Assembly: GCA_018907035.1 (NCBI GenBank)
Contig: JACCIC010000049.1
Location: 2,622,001 to 2,686,000 of the forward strand
DNA: 64,000 bases
Origin: Sycobia sp. Sy_11
Taxonomy: Eukaryota; Arthropoda; Insecta; Hymenoptera; Epichrysomallidae
Direction of reading: 5' to 3'
The translations under genes were made by a program, and so were the position numbers. This document shows, in pieces, positions 50,641 through 64,000 of the stretch (its first letter is position 1; the number at the start of each line of letters is the position of its first letter). The notes under the pieces are model-generated. The model saw only the letters and a list, made by a program, of their open reading frames with translations. It ran no database searches and was not told where the DNA came from.

Positions 50641-51935
50641 CTTATGTGGTGCGTGCATTTCAGGGCTAATAAGTGCAGTTGTGCAGTTGTGCAGTTTATT
50701 CTTCATATCCTGTTCACTCTTTTATGACGTCGGTGTGATCGTGGGGAGGTTGTGCGTGTAGGGTATCAGCCGCGCGTTCGGCTGGGCGCGGGTCCGCTTT
50801 GGCCTACCTACGTGATCTTCCCTCTTGCTCGCACCCATTGCACCTTCGCGTCTTAGCTCACGTCGCTTCCTTGTGCCCCAGATGCATCGCACGTGCCCGC
50901 GCTTAGGTTTACGCATGTGAGGACGTGGATCTGCGTCGATTCCAGTAGATAAGATAACGTGTATGTTAAGTGTAACTTCTTGGACTGGTTTAATAATACT
51001 TGTTAATAGAAGAATAGGTTGGTTTAGGCTTGCTTTGCAAGGAGGAGTATGATGTGCATGTTAGGTGTGATTATTAGTGACCTGTGAATGAGTGCTTCAG
51101 CTTGATGAAACAATTATTAATTTTTGATTGTTGATAATTGAAATTAATCTTACTCGTAGTTTTTATGATTGGAGAGGATTTCAGTATTTTTGTTATCAAT
51201 TTGAGATTTCTTTTGTAAAAATTTTCCTTCGGTATGGAGGACATCCTGGCATTAGTTGCTTATAGTATGTTGTATAGGAAATGTGGTATTTCCATTTCTA
51301 TCAATTTATAAATATGATTCTTCAATTGCACTCGGATAATGTTCTTACTGAATATGAAAATCCAGCTACAATTTATTTATATACCATAGACTAGGTCCAG
51401 ATATACTTGATGTTTTATTAGATTCATCGGCGAGTTAATGTATTAATTTTGAGTAATTAATCTAACTTTCTTAAAATATAGTTGTTATTAACAACTAATC
51501 TAACAAATAAAATTATATATAAAGTTTAATTAATTCAATGAAATTTTAATATTTAACCATTTCAGTTCTATATGAAATTTGTATCATTATAATGCAAAAT
51601 AAAATAAAAATCTGAAAGTTTTCAAATAGTTTATGACATTAAATCTATATATTAATATTAAATTTATATACTTTATTATTTTCTGATGCCTATTATTAAT
51701 TGCAGATGATTGTAATTCAGTCAAAAAGGTTTTTAAAAAGTAAATGTCTCTTAATTGTATTTGAATAGTGCGTAATATTCATAAAGTAAGTTTTGTATAT
51801 AAAATGTTTTTATGTTGTACTTTAATGATATATTTTTTAGAACGACCTTCTTTGTACTGATTTTTAAAAGTTTAATCTATAGAGATTGCTATCAGAAATT
51901 CGATGACGATGATGATGATGATGATGATGATGATG

Positions 51936-51974
<39 letters not shown>

Positions 51975-52046
51975 TACACGTATAGTTTTTAAGTTAAAAA
52001 ATATTAACTTATATTTTCAACGCATATTTTTTGTAATATTTTTTAG
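50641..52046. other. Putative 5' intron of the BET gene
   Basis: GC-richer to about 51100, then AT-rich. It contains a (GAT)n-(AAT)n compound repeat at 51903-51972. No exon was recognised. Confidence 0.45.
51903..51972. repeat. (GAT)n-(AAT)n trinucleotide repeat
   Basis: About nine GAT/GAC units followed directly by about twelve AAT units. Confidence 0.9.
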
Positions 52047-52326
52047 ATGCTGCTAGTGTTACAAGCATCAGCTGGTGTTACGGAGAATCATAGTAGCATA
52101 CAGGGCTGACATTTGAGCTGCTACCTTTTGGTAGACTTAGGTAGTGTTATGCCTCGACATCAATCTCCTTGGCCCGATCATCTTGGCATGCAATTATTGA
52201 GTTATCATGCTCTACTCAGGGTATACCCTTGTCAACTAATTTGTTGATGAAGCCTCTTCAAGCTAATCGTCAACTAAAGGCAGTTATCTGCTACTTAGCA
52301 TTTATGTACATTATTTGTCAAAAAGG
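52047..52326 (+). other. Candidate 5'-UTR exon of the BET gene with a short upstream ORF
   Basis: Flanked by a good acceptor (TATTTTTTAG) and a donor-like AAAAAG|GTATTT, and clearly less AT-rich than its neighbours. It begins with an ATG that opens a 20-codon frame ending in TGA (52047-52109). If spliced to the first coding exon it would place at least one upstream ORF before the BET start. The exon is inferred only from signals and composition. Confidence 0.35.
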
Positions 52327-52866
52327 TATTTCAGTTTATAATTCTTTTACCTTTTTTTTTTAATTCTGTTGAAAATTGGAAAGAAAATGTATTATTTCAT
52401 AGGTTGATATTTTTGGTTTAAGGAACTAAGCACTTAAATTATTTATTATCGATATAGGAATAGAGAAATAAAACAATAAATTAACACACTAGAATTGTTG
52501 GACAACGTTTGGATAGGCGATTTTCTATTTTCTTCAGACATAATTTGTTTTTTGTAAGATTACATAGTATTATAAGAAATTTATTAATACCTTTTTTGGT
52601 AAAGCAATTTTTAATGTTATTTATACTTCATAGAAGTAAGTCTAGTGTAAAATATTTATACAATCTAAAATGCTGATTAGCGTCATTATCGCAATAAAAA
52701 AAAACATTCAAGGGTTCATGAAAGCACAAATTAGTAAATCTAAAATTAGATTATGTTATGTATCAAATCATATTTTTCTTTTCTTTTTTAGAAAATTTTT
52801 ATATTTTTAAGATTGTGAAAACCATGTTTACAATAATGTATAAGTAAACATATACAAATATGTTAT

Positions 52867-52901
52867 GCCTGAAGAAGATCGGAAATCCCTATCGAAACAT
52901 C
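52867..52901 (+). mobile_element. Penelope-type hammerhead-like motif, second copy
   Basis: CCTGAAGAAGATCGG ... CTATCGAAACATC has the same layout as the minus-strand site at 12.6 kb: CTGANGA, one extra base, a short stem, then GAAAC and an RTC. The stem is shorter and imperfect here. No reverse transcriptase frame is nearby, so at most an element end remains. Confidence 0.35.
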
Positions 52902-53285
52902 AAAAAATTATTGTGTTTTTAATTGCTTCATTGCTCAATTCCCACATTGATAATATATAATCTAAGTGTTATATCACTATAAGCGACCAAAATTAACGTT
53001 GTTCAAAAACTAAATTTTTTACAAAAATTTTAGTTTATAATTAATAAATTTGTTTAAATTTCTAATTTTCTAAAAGAAACTTGTTACAAACATGTATTTC
53101 AATATATTTTTCGTTCCGTTTAAAATAGAGGTTTTTTATTTGTACTGAACTTAATTATGTATACCTAAAACAATTTTTGTTGATCATAAAAATTAACTGA
53201 GAATATGAAATTATCTTTTTTACTATTTAGTTTTAAAAACAACTTTCAGATTTTTAATGATTTTTAAGTGAAATAATACTTTCAG

Positions 53286-61871
<8,586 letters not shown>

Positions 61872-64000
61872 ATATGAACTTCATGTAGCTGTTGTTACAT
61901 TAAAACCCCAAAAGTTGGGAACAAAAAGGACTGTTTAATATGAAGTAGTTATGACATTATATGGAAAAAGAAAAAAATGGACAAACAATTAGCAGATACT
62001 CAATGGTATTTTCTGCTATTAGAATGATCGGGTTATTTACAATTGTTCATGACTCAAGGAAAATACTATGAATGATAACGAAGTTATTTTCATTTAGTTT
62101 CAAATTAGCGGTTTAATATTAGCTTTCCTGTTTCGTGATTTTTCTAAGTCGCGTTTTTAAAAACTTATATTCCGCAAAGCGCACATATTCACCATTGTAT
62201 AATGAATCAATATCGTAGAACAATTTGTATCGACAATACGATTTGTACGTTTCACAAATACTGAAATAGTTCATAATAAAAAAGTTGAATTTATTCTTAT
62301 CCCGGGTGTAATAGATTTTTCATGTACGATACAAATTTGAATTGTGCTTCCGCATATTCATTATTTACATCTTTTGATAATATAGCAAATAATAAATTAT
62401 TACTTTTTTTATATTAAGTACACCGGCATTTGAAAACATGAGTACATTATAAATATTAATTAAATATTGAAAGAAATTTTTGGAAGTAGTGCACCTAGCC
62501 ATGCAGCATGATCAATTTTTTGGAGTATGCAATTTCTATGCATGCAAGTTAGTAAATTTGGACCAAACTAATGGATCTTTCATTTCATAAAAGTTTTTTA
62601 TTCTTACATCAAGTCTATAATATATAGTTAATAATATCAATGCAAAGCATTGTATTGATGTAAATATAAATTCTAGATCAAAATATAAAATCCGTTACTA
62701 CAAATAATACGTTTGATAAATAAAAAAATTATAAAAAAATTGTATATTTTTCAAATTTATTTAAATCTATCTTTCTGTTAATGTTCAGTGGCAGTGCTTC
62801 CCACTGATAATTATAGTAATTGTAAATAATACCAAATACAGCACTGTAAGAATGAGTAATGTTTAAAAAATTTGTAGTTTTTTCTTTACTATAAATTGTG
62901 ACATTACTTTTTATCGTCAGTGTGTTCGTTTATTATTTAATCATGCTTCTTGGTTTGGTGACTGCTTTGCGACGTTCAAGAGATTTGATATTCAGATTGA
63001 GTCGCGAAGTCGAATGTTTTTATAAAAATGCTGATAACTCCATAGTTATGGGTTTAGTCAGTTTAACGGCAATATAGTAAAATAAAAGAAAAAAGGATAG
63101 AAATAGGAAATAGCAATGTTGAAGTCATGAAGTCGTATTTTTTAGAAAAAAATCTAATAATTTAAGTATGATTGCATACAATACATCGCGGACTAATTTT
63201 TGAAGAAGATAAAAGCAAAGTTTTATTCTTGGCTAAATATTTCTTTTATAATTATATATTTATTAGATCGGCGTTACAAATATATAATATAGTCAAAGTA
63301 TTTGCGATAATTATGAAAGCTAGTGACAAGTTTCATGGTTTCAACGCCACCTAAACAAATAAAATAATATTACCACACATGTATGTTTACAATAAAATAG
63401 ATAAAAATTATTCAAACATATGAAACAGGCTTTACTGCAACAGTGAAAGCAAAAACCAAATGAAACTTGTTATAGATTTCAGTGTTTTATTTAATTTATA
63501 AATAAATATATATATAAATATAAATATATCTATTAAATTAATAAATGATGTCAAAAATCGACACGTTATATGGTAAGAACAAGGTGAGCTAGTGGAGTGC
63601 AGACTGTGTTTAGGGGATACCATATTATGCCATGCCAACTTTATTCAAACTATTATTCTACTTATGAAAATATTCTGTATACAGCAGTTATTCACGATTT
63701 TTCAATATCGGTTCTTTTCTCTTGCTCTGTTGGTGTTGAAGGTATGTTCTCTTGCTCAAAAGTCTATACAATCTTTAATGTTAGGTTCACCGCTTTCGAT
63801 TTTTCACCCCTCGTTTTGTTATTGAGAAACTAAACTGAGAAATAGGACCTCTTTGTAGAACATAACTATGGATTTGAGTTCAATTTTTCTGTAATTTAAT
63901 TCTGGATGCAATAGTAAAGGTAATGTTTTGATATTTCTATAGAGCAGAATATTTTATTTAAAAATTTAAACTATTTTAATTATATGAAAAAAATTGATGG
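61872..64000 (+). other. Short-isoform 3' UTR, or start of the long-isoform intron
   Basis: AT-rich with several poly(A) signal candidates, for example AATAAA at 62275. No exon encoding a long-isoform extension and no separate gene was recognised. The open frames near 63600-63830 have no known similarity or splice support. Confidence 0.55.

Noticed and set aside
63592..63833. Open frames near the right edge as long-isoform exon
   Set aside because: They lack low-complexity Pro/Gln/His-rich content, the P-TEFb motif and an acceptor in the right phase.

Overview
The window is nuclear DNA from an arthropod, almost certainly an insect. The evidence is AT-rich non-coding DNA with long (TA)n, (GA)n and (CA)n tracts, spliced genes with GT-AG introns, and a BET gene whose domain order and C-terminus match insect fs(1)h. 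A hymenopteran is my best guess from the contrast between AT-rich introns and CpG-rich promoter-like islands, but this is inference. Nothing bacterial or viral is visible. Exon models below are hand-built from splice sites, reading phase and protein similarity recalled from the families; no alignment was run.

Layout. 1-6.3 kb: microsatellite-rich, locally GC-rich DNA with one convincing minus-strand first coding exon (signal peptide plus splice donor, about 4665-4767); its remaining exons are not identified and probably lie beyond the left edge. 6.3-20.5 kb: AT-rich intergenic DNA with a tRNA-derived SINE carrying a 13-bp target duplication, a Penelope-type motif, a Tc1-like transposase remnant and an unclassified repeat that recurs at 26.5 kb. 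20.6-37.2 kb: an 11-exon gene for the ODAD3/CCDC151-type outer dynein arm docking subunit (571 aa). Its large introns hold a CpG-rich island, a TIR-ended element with internal tandem repeats, a tRNA-like element and a TIR-bearing mariner relic. 38.5-39.8 kb: complete 4-exon EMG1/NEP1 (236 aa). 40.9-53.2 kb: promoter-like islands, long GA/CT and TA tracts and candidate 5'-UTR exons. 53.3-61.9 kb: all 16 coding exons of the short isoform of the BET protein Fs(1)h/BRD4 (892 aa: BD1, BD2, Ser/Asp/Glu-rich stretch, Ala-rich and basic linker, ET domain, Ser-rich end). 61.9-64 kb: its 3' UTR, or the start of the long-isoform intron.

The three recognised genes lie head-to-tail on the + strand but serve unrelated processes (ciliary dynein docking, 18S rRNA maturation, acetyl-chromatin reading), so no pathway link is implied. 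No wholly new system was proven. The observations most worth checking are the (TA)n tracts bracketing a frame-neutral ODAD3 exon, the splice donor overlapping the fs(1)h short-isoform stop, two hammerhead-like Penelope motifs, the SINE with a possible paralogous empty site, and the composite TIR element at 25.1-26.5 kb.
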